Below, piece by piece: positions 39,931 through 51,917 of a stretch of DNA of 64,000 nucleotides. A program made the translations under genes and the position numbers. Every line of letters begins with the position of its first letter. Within the stretch, counting starts at the first letter, position 1. Source of the stretch: Astrothelium macrocarpum (taxonomy: Eukaryota > Ascomycota > Dothideomycetes > Trypetheliales > Trypetheliaceae); the NCBI GenBank assembly GCA_021030915.1, contig JAGEMR010000008.1, forward strand, positions 248,001-312,000. Direction: 5' to 3'. The notes below the pieces were generated by a model. That model was given only the letters and a program-made list of their open reading frames with translations, was not told the origin of the DNA and did not search any database.

Positions 39931-42900
39931 GAACGCTGTTAAATGCTGTTCCGAGACTTATGTGAGCATGCGATCAACTATGCAGGACGCTCAGCAAATG
40001 CGGCAACGAACATCCAACACTACAATACGTCACTGTCTATCATTGGACAACTCGATTGTTGCTAGCCCCCAGAATACGATTAGTCGTCAGAAACCGAATA
40101 GCCCCAAAAAAACAAACAGTCCTCAGCGAACGAACAAACTCCTTTCATCTCAACATAACTACTCACACATTTTGTGAGATCTACAAATACGCCACACGCC
40201 ATGTCATGGGTTTTTCAATAGCCCAAGTCAGCAAAGCTGCAAGCTAGTACAGAGCACAGGTCGAATGCAGCATATAGTGCATGTGCAACCCGCTTGAATT
40301 AAAATTAGTCCCATATTAGTCATACAGGCATCTCTACTTGCTGACTAACGATATATCTAGGCTTTTGGCCCTCATTGGCGAGATGATTGATCAAAACGCT
40401 CGTCAACGTCAGAACAGAACAGTGCTCGCTAAACTCTCAACTGAACTTGTCGAGTGAGCGCTCCACTTTCCAAGTCCATCTGCATTCTTTATATTCTGGG
40501 TATTTTATAGAAAGATGACAAGCATGCATTATTGGAGGCTTTGTTTACTCTGTTATTAGCCGCTGGACCAGCCAATAAGAGTCTTCCCCGGTTGTTCTTG
40601 CACTCTTTCGAACACCCTATTACAAACGGGATCTTAAATCCAGGATCCCGGAATTATCGGTTCTCTTGCTTAGTCCCCGTCTGACAACCAGTCATTCTCG
40701 CTTGGATTATCGTATTCCTTGATCACTCCGCCCCCTCAAGCCCAAGGCGCCTTAAACACAGGCACACTCTGCTCAGCGCTAAGCATATCCCAGCGGCCAG
40801 CGCCAGAGATAGAACTTAAGTTGCTTGCAGCTCACAAGGTTATGGATATCTCCAGGGATGACTAATCGTTTAGACGGCTGAAACCCCCGGGCCACGATAA
40901 GGCGGAGAACCCTACCAGGGGAAAAAGTTCAGACCGCAAGCAGTCCTAGGAAAAAACGCCTTAACAAATATTTCAAAAACTCGATTGAGCTGTGTGCTGC
41001 TGGAGAACACCGAGTGTAGACTCCCAATCACACTGCCAAGCACGATGGAATCACCCTGTCATCTGTCTAGGAAGACCACAATTGGCGGCTGTTGTGAGTT
41101 AATAGGAGAACATTACGTTAACCCCTGATCTCACCGGCCATAGTCAGCATGTGTCGATTTATGCCTCGACTGCTTTTCCGAATCTTCCTAGCGGCTACCC
41201 AGTCGTTATTCCTCTTTCGAGGCCGCGACGATTTTTCTTACGCTAAGTCACGCACGCATGACCGCATGGGCTAAGAGTAAAACTCCCCGCTCCCACGTAA
41301 AGCAGAAAACGGGCCCCACCCGCGTTCTATACATCAAGCATCAAATGCGTGTGGGATTAGCCTGCGTGCCGGGCCGAATTTAGCCAACCAAATAGCTTCA
41401 TAGTGAGGATAACATCATCCGGGGTCACGGAGACAAGCGTATGCTGGAGCACAAAAAGCATAACTGTATACTTAGGAACACACGATCCGGGAGGCCCCCG
41501 GTCAAATCCTGACTAGGAGCCCTTCGACGCATGTGTTGATTTATGTTCCGGCAGCCAGCTTTGTAACCCGATTCTGACGGTCCCCCAACTATTCAGCAAC
41601 GAATGTAGCCATTGCGATGATGCTGAAACGTCAAGACATTTGTCAAAATGTCGAGTCATTGCCAACACCTACGCTCTGACGTCCAGTAATACATAGACTA
41701 CCTGCCAGGATCATGTTTCATACATAATAACATCAGCGATGCTGACGAATTACGTCTAAACACAATCCTTAGGCTGTCCGCAGGTCCGTTTTCAAGGAAA
41801 CTTTAGTTCCTTTTCAACCTGTTCTTTCTTTTTCATGAAGAAAAGAATTTTTGGACCTCTCACATGACATTTTATATTTGATTTCTGGTGTCTTTTTGAC
41901 TCACGAATCCTCCGCAGAATAAGCTTCTTCAGCAACCAGTGAGGTACTGCCATAGTGCTACAAGGCCGTGCTAGTGCGGTAGATGCGTCGGCGAACGGTA
42001 CTTAGAAGTTTAGGAAGTTCGGGAAGTGGGAAGCTCAGGAAGCTCAAGATCTCGGGGTCACAGCCATCAATAGATCTTCCACAGAAACACACGCTTAGCA
42101 GTGATGAATGTTGTCTTCACTCTTGAATCTCTCGCTCTCCACCATCAGCTCGCTTCTCTTTATCCAATTTGCTCAACGTGTGTGCGGCCACTGGATGACC
42201 ACACCAAGCACGCCCGATTGCTTTCAAGGTAGCTACTTTGCGTCAACTCTTTCCTTCTCATGCTCTGTAAGTTTGTGTTTCATTAAGCTGTGGCATCGTA
42301 TTTGTGTCGTGCATCGCAGCGATTGCAACGCCCCGATAGAGATCGAATCACAACAAGGACTAGCGCTCTCGCGGGCTTGGTATCGCTGATCGAATGGCTT
42401 TCGGGTTGTACAAATCTACTACGTAGCTTCTATTTCAATGCCAAGTGTCAGCCCAAGTTGCATTCTCCCTTGTCCTTCTACCAAGAATGAGGGTACGTGA
42501 GACTTCATCGCATTTGTTCAGAGTTCCATACTGCTGCCCTCAGATTTGCCTTCTTGTTCGAGATGTGAGCAGAACGAGAGGCGAATTCCAATTCTCACAT
42601 TGTTCTGCTCAAAAGAGAAAAAAGAAACCACAGGATAAACCACGGTAAAGAAGAGACAAGATCAAGAAGAGATGATGGACATGAGATGGGATAATGTGTA
42701 GTCGAGATAAAAAGCGGGCCGCTCGGGAGATCCGCGCCAAGGGCTGGATCCAATCATCTCTGTTGGTGCCTTGCATAAGATATCCAATGATTGAAAGGGA
42801 ATTTCTATGCACTAGTTCATTAAGAAGTACAGGGCTTATCGTGGGAGAGGCAAACTCATTCGCAAGGCATCGTATTCCGTTGCAGCCCATGATATTCTAT

Positions 42901-43282
42901 GGTACAACAAGGTGATCTCGTTCCCCTTGTCTTTTCAATACTACAAGTCCTTGAATCGCCCAGGATTCATCGTCGGCTTTTCAAGCGCCAGCAGAGCGTG
43001 CAAGAGTTCTGAGATTACCTTCATATTGCACTATCGTCGTAGCGCAATGCTGTACTGGCGTCAATGTCAATGAACATTGACGGACTGATGAAAAAGGCAA
43101 TCTGATCTTGTGGATTGCTTCTCATTAATCTACATTTTCACGTTTGAGCTTGTGAACTACTGATCCAAGTGATCCCTTCCTTCTTCACCGTATCCCCGCG
43201 ACAATAGCAACTTCCATTTGGTATCCATGTAGCATTACAACAAATCCAATGCTCCTACCTCCGTAAGCGGCGTATGTGATAA
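39931..43282. other. Gene-free right part of the repeat island
   Basis: About 3.3 kb without a supportable gene. A possible fourth relative of the stem-loop element lies at 40893-40921 (CCCCCGG...CCAGGGG enclosing GCCACGATAAGG). A weak similarity links 41149-41175 and 41529-41555 (GCATGTGTYGATTTATG). A 93-codon frame at 42108-42389 with a hydrophobic start (MLSSLLNLSLSTISSLLFI) could be a small secreted protein, but an overlapping ATG and lack of family support make it doubtful. Confidence 0.45.
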
Positions 43283-44291
43283 TCATTTTGCCGCAGCTTC
43301 CCTCTCCTGCCTTCGCTTCTCGTCAAACACCGACTTTTGCTTCACCATGTCCTGCAATGCTACCTCATTCTCAATCGCATCCAAAGCAGCACTATTACCT
43401 GCTGCTACTTTACTGAAACCAGTCCCACTTCCAATCCGCTTCTTTTGATACCCCCAACCCGTGACATAGCAGCCATAGTAGTATTTTGTTTCCCCTTTCC
43501 CCTTCAACATCTCGCTTGGGCGTTCCTCCAGGTATTCTATCTTCACACCAGGCGATACAATCAATTTCTGTAGGTCTTCCTTTGAATTTGCGGCCGACGT
43601 TTGCTTCTCCTCAGACTGCTCAATTTGCTTCAATAGCGGTTCCCACAATGCACCCAGCCAAGCCTCCGCCGTTCGAAACCCATTCTCTGGATCACCCAAG
43701 ACAATCGAAGCCGTATAAGCCTCGAAAACATCTCCCAGAATTTTGGACTCCTCCTTCACGTTCAGAGACTTAGTGGCGTTTGTCTTTTGATCGAATCCAT
43801 ATTTCAGAGAGAATTTGGCCAGTGTATTATTGCAAACAAGTGTTTGTCGAGCACTGGATAATTTGCCGCTGGGTAGGTGGGGAAAGCGTGTGTACAGAAT
43901 GCGACTAGAGATGACTTGGATATAGGCATCTCCAAGAAATTCTAGACGATCATAGCTGCGATCGCCTACGGCGGTCATACGAGAAGTTGTGGCGACACTC
44001 TCATGGGTAAAAGGAGCAGTAGAAAGATAGCCAGAGGGGACTATAGGGAGCGGTGGGGGCGTAGAGGGTTCAGAGGCTTTCACATGGGCTTGAACTGGTG
44101 CATGCGATGAGAATCGAGTGACTGGTATATTGGGCTGTCCTTGAAGCGCAAGTGAGAAATGCTCTCAAATAGCCAAACAAACCTCCTCAGCTTGCTCACA
44201 AATTGAACGACTTACCAACAGAATTTGATTGCGCATTCTTCTTCAAAGGCGCGGAATCAACCGCCGACTCGCGTTTTCGTTTGTGTCCCAT
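43283..44291 (-). CDS. RNT1: Ribonuclease III (Rnt1-like, RNase III + dsRNA-binding domain)
   Basis: A double-strand-specific endoribonuclease that processes rRNA, snRNA and snoRNA precursors in fungi. Exon 1 starts at ATG 44291 (MGHKRKRESAVDSAPLKKN, basic, NLS-like). One intron joins NSVG to QPNIPVTRFSSHAP. The RNase III domain (about 60-200) has the signature DRLEFLGDAYIQVISSRIL and the second catalytic cluster GDVFEAYTASIVL, so the Glu/Asp metal ligands are present. A C-terminal dsRNA-binding-like domain follows (YYYGCYVTGWGYQKKRIGSGTGFSKVAAGNSAA). Length is about 310 residues, shorter than yeast Rnt1 (471) but usual for Pezizomycotina. It starts 162 bp from the divergent mS33 gene. Confidence 0.88.
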
Positions 44292-44453
44292 TATGGAAGT
44301 CGGTGTCGTTGTTTTCTGACGACCCTGTGCCTGCTTGAAGCCGTGGTGGACACTGGAAAGTTTTTGAGCTCCGCAGCCATCGCCGCCTCCGCAAACTCCG
44401 CCAGCTTACCCCATTACCAACACAATATTGGCCTCTATTACCAACACTACACA
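44292..44453. promoter_or_regulatory. Shared divergent promoter (RNase III / mS33)
   Basis: Only 162 bp separate the two opposing start codons, so both genes must be driven from this short interval. No TATA box or named site is obvious. Confidence 0.5.
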
Positions 44454-44898
44454 ATGTCTGTGGCTCGGTCGCGCATTCTGGATCTTATGAAGGTACTGGT
44501 TCAAATCACTGCTAGGATAAGTTCCTCAACAATAGCTAATTCTATACCTCAGGTCCAATGCCGCATATTCAATACAACCTTCAATCCTCAAAGTCTTCGC
44601 ACTGGCAATAAGATTTTACGTCAACGTCTTCGAGGTCCTACACTTGCTCAATATTATCCGCGAAGAGTTGTGACAATTCGTGATCTCAAAAAGGCCTACC
44701 CGGAATATGAAGTTTGGGATGAAAAGGAAGAGGAGAGATTGGAGCATGTAGGAATGATGCGAGCAAAAGGAAAAGGACCCCCCAAAAAGAAGAGGACTGC
44801 TGAAGGTAAGCTACACGAATCACTGAGCTGCTGACATGTCAAGACTGAGCTGACTGGGAGCAGAATCAAAGAAAGCTGCTGGAAAAAAGAAGAGATGA
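44454..44898 (+). CDS. RSM27: Mitochondrial small-subunit ribosomal protein mS33 (Rsm27)
   Basis: A component of the mitochondrial 37S ribosomal subunit. Three exons: the ATG at 44454 gives MSVARSRILDLMK; an intron follows and VQCRIFNTTFNPQSLRTGNK resumes. A second intron after RTAE joins to ESKKAAGKKKR and TGA at 44896-44898. The stretch KILRQRLRGPTLAQYYPRR and the acidic/basic tail WDEKEEERLEHV, KGKGPPKKKRTAE match fungal mS33 along its whole length. About 108 residues. An upstream in-frame extension exists from 44229, but the family start is 44454. Confidence 0.92.
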
Positions 44899-45403
44899 GA
44901 CTTCCATTCCTGACTTTGTCCCATTGTGTACCCTTGACATAATATCATGGACATGGTTGTGTTGAATCTTTGATGCATCATCTGGAGTTGGAGGATATTG
45001 GGCCGGCGCTGGGTTTTCTACTATGTTGAATGCATGGCGTCATACAAACTGGCAGGACAAACCGCGAATCTCAAACAAAACATTTGTTACAAGCTACGTA
45101 ATTATAGGTTCAAGAAAATAAGATTCTACGTAAATTCGTCAAAAACAATCAAGGTGACCACAAACATGCATTTGTGAATACCCGAGAAGGGTCACCAAAT
45201 CTACACCTCACCGGTACAGTCATTCCATCGACGATTCCAGTGATGAGCGTATGGACTTTTATTCAAACCAAGAATTGGTATTGCATAACCTAGCAGCTAC
45301 CTTGAAAGGGAAAAACGCCAGACATCAAGATGATGCGATATGCCATGAGATTCCACCCTGCACAACCATATGCCTTCAAAAACCAAATGCACCAAATGTA
45401 GAA
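44899..45403. other. Convergent intergenic region
   Basis: Between the 3' ends of mS33 and the Na+/H+ exchanger. A 92-codon plus-strand frame at 45251-45529 overlaps the exchanger C-terminus antisense and has no family support. Confidence 0.5.
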
Positions 45404-47649
45404 TCATGCCGAGTTTGGTCCACCATTGTGCCCGCCACTCTTTGGATCAAGCAACAGCTTGGGTTTGATGAACCCTTCATCTATCTGACTGAACCAATTC
45501 GCGGCATCTTCAGATGTCCCAGAAAATAATTGACTGATTGCTCCACTCGCTGTCAGATTATGATCGCTCGTACTGCGAGGGCCTTCTGGTCTCGTGCCCG
45601 AAGTTGGGTATGGAGCACTTTGAGCCGCCAGAGAGCTTCGATCTTCTGGGGGAGGTGACAGTCTTCGTCTCGGTGACCGTCTTGCTGGAGGTGGAAGGTC
45701 GAGGTCATTATCATCATCGTCATCGTCAAATTCCACATCTTGGCTCAATAGTCCTTGTTCTGCAACATCCACATTCCTCCCACTTCGGCCGGAATTCATT
45801 CTCCTACCAATGGCGGATCCAGGGCGTTGCGGAGGACTAACGTTGACGGTACCACTGCTATAGATTCCTGCTGTAGCACTTTCCCGATCACGACCTCGGT
45901 TACGACTATCCAAGGGAGAGAGTGCAACGCCATTACTGCTTGACTTGGGTACATGGCCAAGCCCTTTGCCTGCGTTTCGTGTGAATGTTCCACCAGTGAC
46001 AACTTCAATATCAAACTCGTCGTCCGAGTCAATCTCTTCTACGACACCCATGCGAATGTTGAGGATTTCAAGCATTCGCGCTGTCGTTCCTCCAAAAATG
46101 ATCACGGTCAAGACAACGACAACCAGAACGGTGGCATTAAGTGCATTACCATTTCGTCCAGTTAGACCAGCGGCAAGTGCAACTCCTACAGCTCCACGTA
46201 ATCCAGCCCAGAAAAGCATTGCCTGATGAGGCCATGGAAGTTCTTCTGCAGCCTCTTGACCTCGGCGCCGAGCGCGATATCGAATGAACCAATTGATGGC
46301 CTTGGCAAGCGGAAAGACGGCGAGATATCTGGCGACGCAGATTCCAACGACGGTGACGAGGATAAAAAGCGGTTTGAATTCCAGCCTGGTTTCGGAAAAG
46401 AGAGTGAGACCCAGATAAATGAAAATGAAATTTTCAGATAGTTGAGCCATGACTTGGAAGATGAATTTGGTAGTCAATTGGGTTCGTCTAGACATATTGT
46501 GGTATGCATAATGTTTCAAGCATATCCCGCAAAATAGCAAAGACACGATACCTGCCATGTGTGAGTTGGACATCAGCATCATCACTGACTGACTGACCTG
46601 ATAGATGAACGGCGTTTGCGAAAAAGTAACAGGCGTAAGCGATCAAGATGACCAAGCAGCTCTCAATCCTTGAAAATCGCCGCACCAGGGTATATTTGAG
46701 AAGCAAGGAGGTCCCAATACCAACAATCAGACCAATGACCAAGCTACCGAAAAACACGAGCAAGAAAATGCCGATACTTTCAAATAGACTGGTAAAGGTC
46801 AAATGGCCAGCTTGAGCACCCTCTTTGTACTTTTGCGCCGTCTCAAAAAGAACAATGGCAATCGCATCATTGAGAATGGATTCACCAAAAATGACGGTAT
46901 AGAGCTTTGGATCGACTTTGTAGGCATTGAAGATGGCGAGAATAGTGACGGGATCGGTGGCGGATAATGTAGCTCCGACAGACATGGCCTCGACAAAGTC
47001 TATGTTGAGGCCTTCGAGAGGTATTCTGGTCCATAGGAATAAAATGAGTCCCAAGACGAGAGCGGAAATGAAAGTTCCGGCAAAAGCAAAGGTAAGGATG
47101 GTGCCAATGTTGCGGAAAAAATTGCCCTGCTTTCAATCAGCCGCGACTCTCGCGTCCAAGAAACTGACAGTCCTCACCTGATGCAGCTCATAGCCAGATG
47201 CCAGGATAATCGGAGGTAAAAGTAAATTAAAAAAGAATTGGTAATCGAAGCTAACGGCATCCAAAACGGATGGTGCGGCTGTTAATCGCAAGACGAGACC
47301 AACCACCATTCCTGCAAATATGGACATGACCGTCTCATGTACAGCTTGAACTTTTCTCGTTTGTAACAAGTAACTGGTAAAGAGGGCGACGATGAGGAGG
47401 ACAATGAGGATGAGGAGGGCCCATGACGCGAATATTTCTTTTTGTGTAGCCTCGGGTTCTGTCCGACATGAGTAGAGAGAAATGAGGGAGACTGGGACAT
47501 GGTAGGAGAGAGTATACCATCAGGATCGTCTGGATCAGCTCCATCTCTTCTTCCTGCAAAAACCATTAGAAGAGCATTCTGCCGGGGGAAACAGTAATTT
47601 GGTACACACTGAGAACATCAAACACCGTATCTGCCAGAAATGAAGCCAT
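45404..47649 (-). CDS. NHX1: Endosomal/vacuolar Na+(K+)/H+ exchanger (NHX type)
   Basis: A CPA1-family antiporter exchanging cytosolic Na+/K+ for lumenal H+ in late endosomes and vacuole. Exon 1 (ATG 47649) reads MASFLADTVFDVLS. Later introns restore EEEMELIQTILM to ATQKEIFASWALL, SGYELHQ to QGNFFRNIGTI, and NAVHLSG to IVSLLFCGICLKHY. About twelve membrane helices are present. The amiloride-site-like FFNLLLPPIILASGYEL and the ion-binding helices SVGATLSATDPVTILAIF and GESILNDAIAIVLF carry the conserved TDPV and ND. The C-terminal tail (about 250 residues) is hydrophilic with an Asp run (DDDDDDND) and Ser/Arg-rich stretches, typical of a regulatory cytosolic domain. Intact. Confidence 0.92.
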
Positions 47650-48401
47650 ATTGCTTGCGCATCAGCTATAACGTCTGTTGCGAAGCGTTGTGGTTGGAAA
47701 TGTAGTGTCCGAACTTTGTCTTGCCCCGTAGGCAACGGCTAAAAGGATGAGAGGTCGAGATTGTCAAGGTGTGAGTGGAATATGTTGGTAAAAGGTCGGA
47801 TTTCTGCGACGGTGGGTGGTCCCAAAAGACGTTGACGCCGATCGACATCTTCTAAGGGGACATTTGCGCGATAGGGAGCGTGAATTTTAATTGTCAAGGT
47901 GGAAATATGCAGAGGCACGAGTGGTAAGGTATCTCTGGCCTCCAGCAGATGCTCGGCCCTTCCCGGGCGGAAGAAGCTGCAGCTCCGCTCCGCCGCCTCA
48001 AACAAAGTGCTGCAGCGCGGCCGTTGAACGTGTCCAAACGCCCAGACCCTGTGACGTGACGTACCTTTGACCTGCAGGGACACTTTGCAATCAATTGGCT
48101 GAATCTCCTCTCCACCCTCGACCCTACCCACATACGGACATTCGGACTATCTTTGATCTTTCTCTTCCTGCCCTACAAACTAGACTGTGTCTGGGCAAGT
48201 CTTCTCATTTATTCAAACAGCGCGCCGGCTAGAATATCAGGTCACACGCAGACCTGATGTTCTCGTGATTCCACCGTCAAAGATGGGTACTTGGTCACCA
48301 GAAGATTATAGTAACCTCTATTCACACCATCCAGTCAAGTCGCGACAAGGCATAAACCCTGCCATACACTAGGGGGTGCTACGGAAGAAGTTGGCCTAGT
48401 C
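47650..48401. other. Divergent intergenic region (NHX / sugar transporter)
   Basis: Holds both promoters and leaders. A 130-codon minus-strand frame at 47739-48131 and small plus-strand frames (48187-48372) have no family support. They could be upstream leader frames, but nothing confirms it. Confidence 0.45.
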
Positions 48402-50581
48402 ATGGCGCACGAGGACGCAGCTAGAAACTCGACGGAATCGGAGGAAAACGCTCCTTCACATGTTACTCAAGAAGCAACCTCAACACCACAAGCATCGAAA
48501 AATCCAAACTTGCGTCGCGACTCGGTAGACTCGCGTAGTCTAAAGAGTCGTCACTCAATGGATGGTGCAAAAGAGGATAACGAGTTCTCACCGCTACTAT
48601 CCCCGCAACATGAAGGCGACGGTCCACGATTCGCATCTGTGGTGTCGCCCTTGACGGATGAACACTGGGAAGGCGTACAGCAAGAAAGAACCGGTGAAGA
48701 GACCAAGAGTAGCTGGTATTTATTTCTCCTCACTATAACGGTTGGTGGGTGAGTGGAACCTGATCTACACACTTGCGCTACTCTTGCACCATACCGCACT
48801 ACATGAGTGCAGAGCAAGCGTCGTCATAGTTGCTGACATCGTTGCACAGTTTACAGATTGCGTGGTCTGTTGAACTGTCGCATGGCTCTGTAAGTTTCAT
48901 CTCTGCCCTCAAAGTTGCAACGTTCCAATCACTAATCTCCTCTGAAGCCCTTTCTCCTCGGACTAGGCCTTAGCAAATCTCTATTAGCCTTGGTCTGGAT
49001 TGCAGGACCTCTTTCGGGAACGCTCGTTCAGCCATACGTGGGTATCAAAAGCGATAGGTGTAGGATCAGCTGGGGTAAACGCAAACCTTTTATGATTGGT
49101 GGTGCAATTGCTACATCGGTATCATTAATGGCTCTTTCCTGGACAAGAAATATCGTGGGTGGCTTTTTGTCTTTGTTTGGCGCGGATCCTGCATCTAGAG
49201 GAGTTCAAATCACGGCCATCATCTGGGCGGTTCTTTTCGTCTATCTGCTTGATTTTTCCATCAATGTTAGTAAGTGTTTTGTTGCGACCAAGTTTTGTGA
49301 TGTTCCATACTAAAAGGCCTTTTAGTACAAGCTGCGATTCGAGCGTTTATTGTGGACTGTGCGCCAACACATCAGCAAGATGACGCCAATGCATGGGCTG
49401 TCAAGACTACAGGTATTGGCAATATCCTCGGCTACCTTTTCGGATACGTGAACCTCCCGAAATATGTTCCGTTCCTTGGTGATACACAATTCAAATGCCT
49501 ATGTGCCATATCCGTTCTTGCCATGCTCGGCACACTCGGAATATCCTGTTCGGCCATCAAAGAAAGGGATCCTCGACTTGAGGGTGACTTGCCACCATAT
49601 CAGAACGGAGTTTTGGCATTTTTCAAAAGCATGTCTCGCTCAATTTCTCGTCTACCCCGTCAAGTCAGTCGAGTATGTCAGGTACAATTCGCTGCTTGGA
49701 TTGGATGGTTTCCCTTTCTCTTCTACATCACCACCTACATTGGCGAGATATACGTCGAACCATACTTTGCCGAAAATCCTAACATGACCAAAGAAGAAAT
49801 TGACAAGATATGGGAACGCGCGACGCGCATTGGAACCTTTGCTCTTCTCATCTGGGGAATTACCACCTTTGTCGCGAGTATCATTCTTCCATGGATGATC
49901 GTACCTGCCTTTGACCATCCCTTGAGGCCAACATCGACTCCTCTAACACCTACCAGCATGACAGCATCTAATCATTTCAACCTATCCAATGCATCCAGCA
50001 AATCATTCTCTCGCTCCTTCCTGTCACGTTTCCACCGCGTGACCAACCTAACTCGCCACCTCCGCGTCCCCAACCTCACTCTCCGCCGTCTCTGGCTCAT
50101 GTCTCACTTCATGTTCTTCGTCTGCATGTGGCTCACCTTTCTCGTCAATTCGACTACCACAGCCACGATTCTCGTCGGCCTCGTCGGCATTCCCTGGGCC
50201 ATCACCAACTGGGCACCCTTTGCCCTCATCTCTGCGGAAATTTCCAAACGCGATGCTATCCGTCGAGGTATAATACGTCCCCCGCCAACCCGTGGCGGAG
50301 AGTTGCTTGCACGTGGTGAGGACGATGCGCAGGGCGCGGATCAAGCAGGTGTGGTATTGGGCATTCACAACGTCGCCTTGGCAGCGCCACAGGTGATTGC
50401 GACGTTGGTGAGCTCGGGCATTTTTCGTGCATTACAGAAGCCCCGGGGGAGTGTCGGGGACGAGAGCGTAGCGTGGGTGCTGAGATTTGGGGGGCTATGT
50501 GCCCTGATTGCTGCATGGCTAACTATGAGAGTTGGAGAGGAAGCGGATGATATCAAAGGTGATGAAGGCGAGGCAAATTGA
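48402..50581 (+). CDS. Sucrose/alpha-glucoside:H+ symporter-like transporter (GPH family, Sut1 type)
   Basis: A twelve-helix major-facilitator transporter related to plant sucrose carriers and fission yeast Sut1. The ATG at 48402 begins a long polar N-terminus with Ser/Glu-rich phosphosite-like sequence (RRDSVDSRSLKSRHSMD). Introns follow TITVGG, VELSHGS and DFSINV. Family motifs include LQIAWSVELSHGSPFLLGLGL, WIAGPLSGTLVQPYVGIKSDR (the RxGRR-like loop is SDRCRISWGKRKPF) and QAAIRAFIVDCAPTHQQDDANAW. An Arg/Ser-rich cytosolic loop sits between helices 6 and 8. It ends with an acidic tail (GEEADDIKGDEGEAN). Substrate (sucrose or maltose) is inferred from the family. About 640 residues. Confidence 0.85.
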
Positions 50582-51917
50582 GCGATCTTTATGCATTGAT
50601 TGGAGTTTCGTGTATATAGTGAAGTGACTGACCGGATCTGGATAGAATTGCGTCTGGGTGGCAGCTCGTCAGATGTTCAGATCCGCTCAAAGTTCGCAGA
50701 TGATCTTGCTTAGCCTATGGTCTAAGCATGCAGTAGAGGAATTGAGATCTAACAGGACATTTTCAAGTTCCGAGAAACAAACTCGCGCAGATAATGACAG
50801 CTGAATATCTCTAAAATAGGTGAAGCAGGTCGCAGCAGTAGCACCAGTCCCAACGGACCAAAACTTTGTATATTCAGAGACTTCGTAAACTCCCTAAAAT
50901 GGACTCTAGAAGTCTCCGGAAAGGATGAAAGGGTTTTAAATCAGGCAAAGCGTCCTTGATGGTTGTAGGAGATTTGCGGTGTTAAGTCGGCCTCGGAAGC
51001 AGCGTGAGGTTTTTTTTTTTTTTGAAAAGTCAGGAGAGGAGGGCTTCTAATTAATTTCCAGTTTCTTTTGAACCTAGAAATTAGGAGAAAACCAATTTTT
51101 GAACTTCTAGCCCCACCTTTCCCAATATAGTAAAGCGTCGGTGCGCAAATGCCATAACTTGGCTGCGAGCGCTGGACTGGCTGCCGAGGCTTTTTATTGA
51201 GAGTAATTAGTTAAAATATTAGGTAGAGTAGGCCTAACACCCAGGTCAAAAATAAACTAGACAATCCACAGCTACCCGATGAGTGTAGAGGAAAAGACGA
51301 AATGAAGCCACGTTGCCCTATTTCCTATCTCGTCCAATGTGAGGCCCTTTGCGACGCTGATTGGCGCCTGTCACTCAACTCAGGAATCCTTTCAGCCACA
51401 GCAAAACTTTAAAGCATCCAAGGATTCTTTTTTCGTCCGATCATGAGGCGCTATGATTCGCTCTTGAATTAAGCGGGAGGGAGTCGGATCTCTCTCCGTA
51501 AACCTCGGCTCAATTGAAACGAAACATCCCAAGGATACGATCGCACATGCTTTCGACAGTGGTGTTGACCGTTTCAGGACGATTAAATACCTTAATCGAC
51601 TCCGCGATTGAGAGACAAGTGTGTGATTTTGCAGTGGCTTGACTTTTTCCTTGGTCTCCGCTTGTAGGATATCTCTAGATTTCATCCCCTTCTTCCATTC
51701 CCTTCTTTATCGGCGAGATGAACGAAAAAGAAGAGGACAGGCGAAAAGCCTTGGTTGCCGTTCAATTATCCATAGAAATGTGCGTTGTCTGTTCATGTCA
51801 CTATCAATACCTAGTCCCTTCCCAGCTGAGATTGATGCTCCAGTTATCGGCTCTATTCTCGTTTGAAACCCAAAGCTCACAAGGTTCGAGATCGACAGGT
51901 CAAAATTACGCAGATCA
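50582..51917. other. Intergenic spacer
   Basis: 1.3 kb downstream of the transporter. A T13 tract occurs at about 51010. Frames at 51392-51685 (minus) and 51639-51866 (plus) lack motifs. The thioesterase promoter must be near the right end; an additional 5' exon of that gene cannot be excluded. Confidence 0.45.

Noticed and set aside
47739..48131. 130-codon minus-strand frame upstream of the exchanger
   Set aside because: No motif, sits in the divergent promoter. It could at most be an upstream leader frame.
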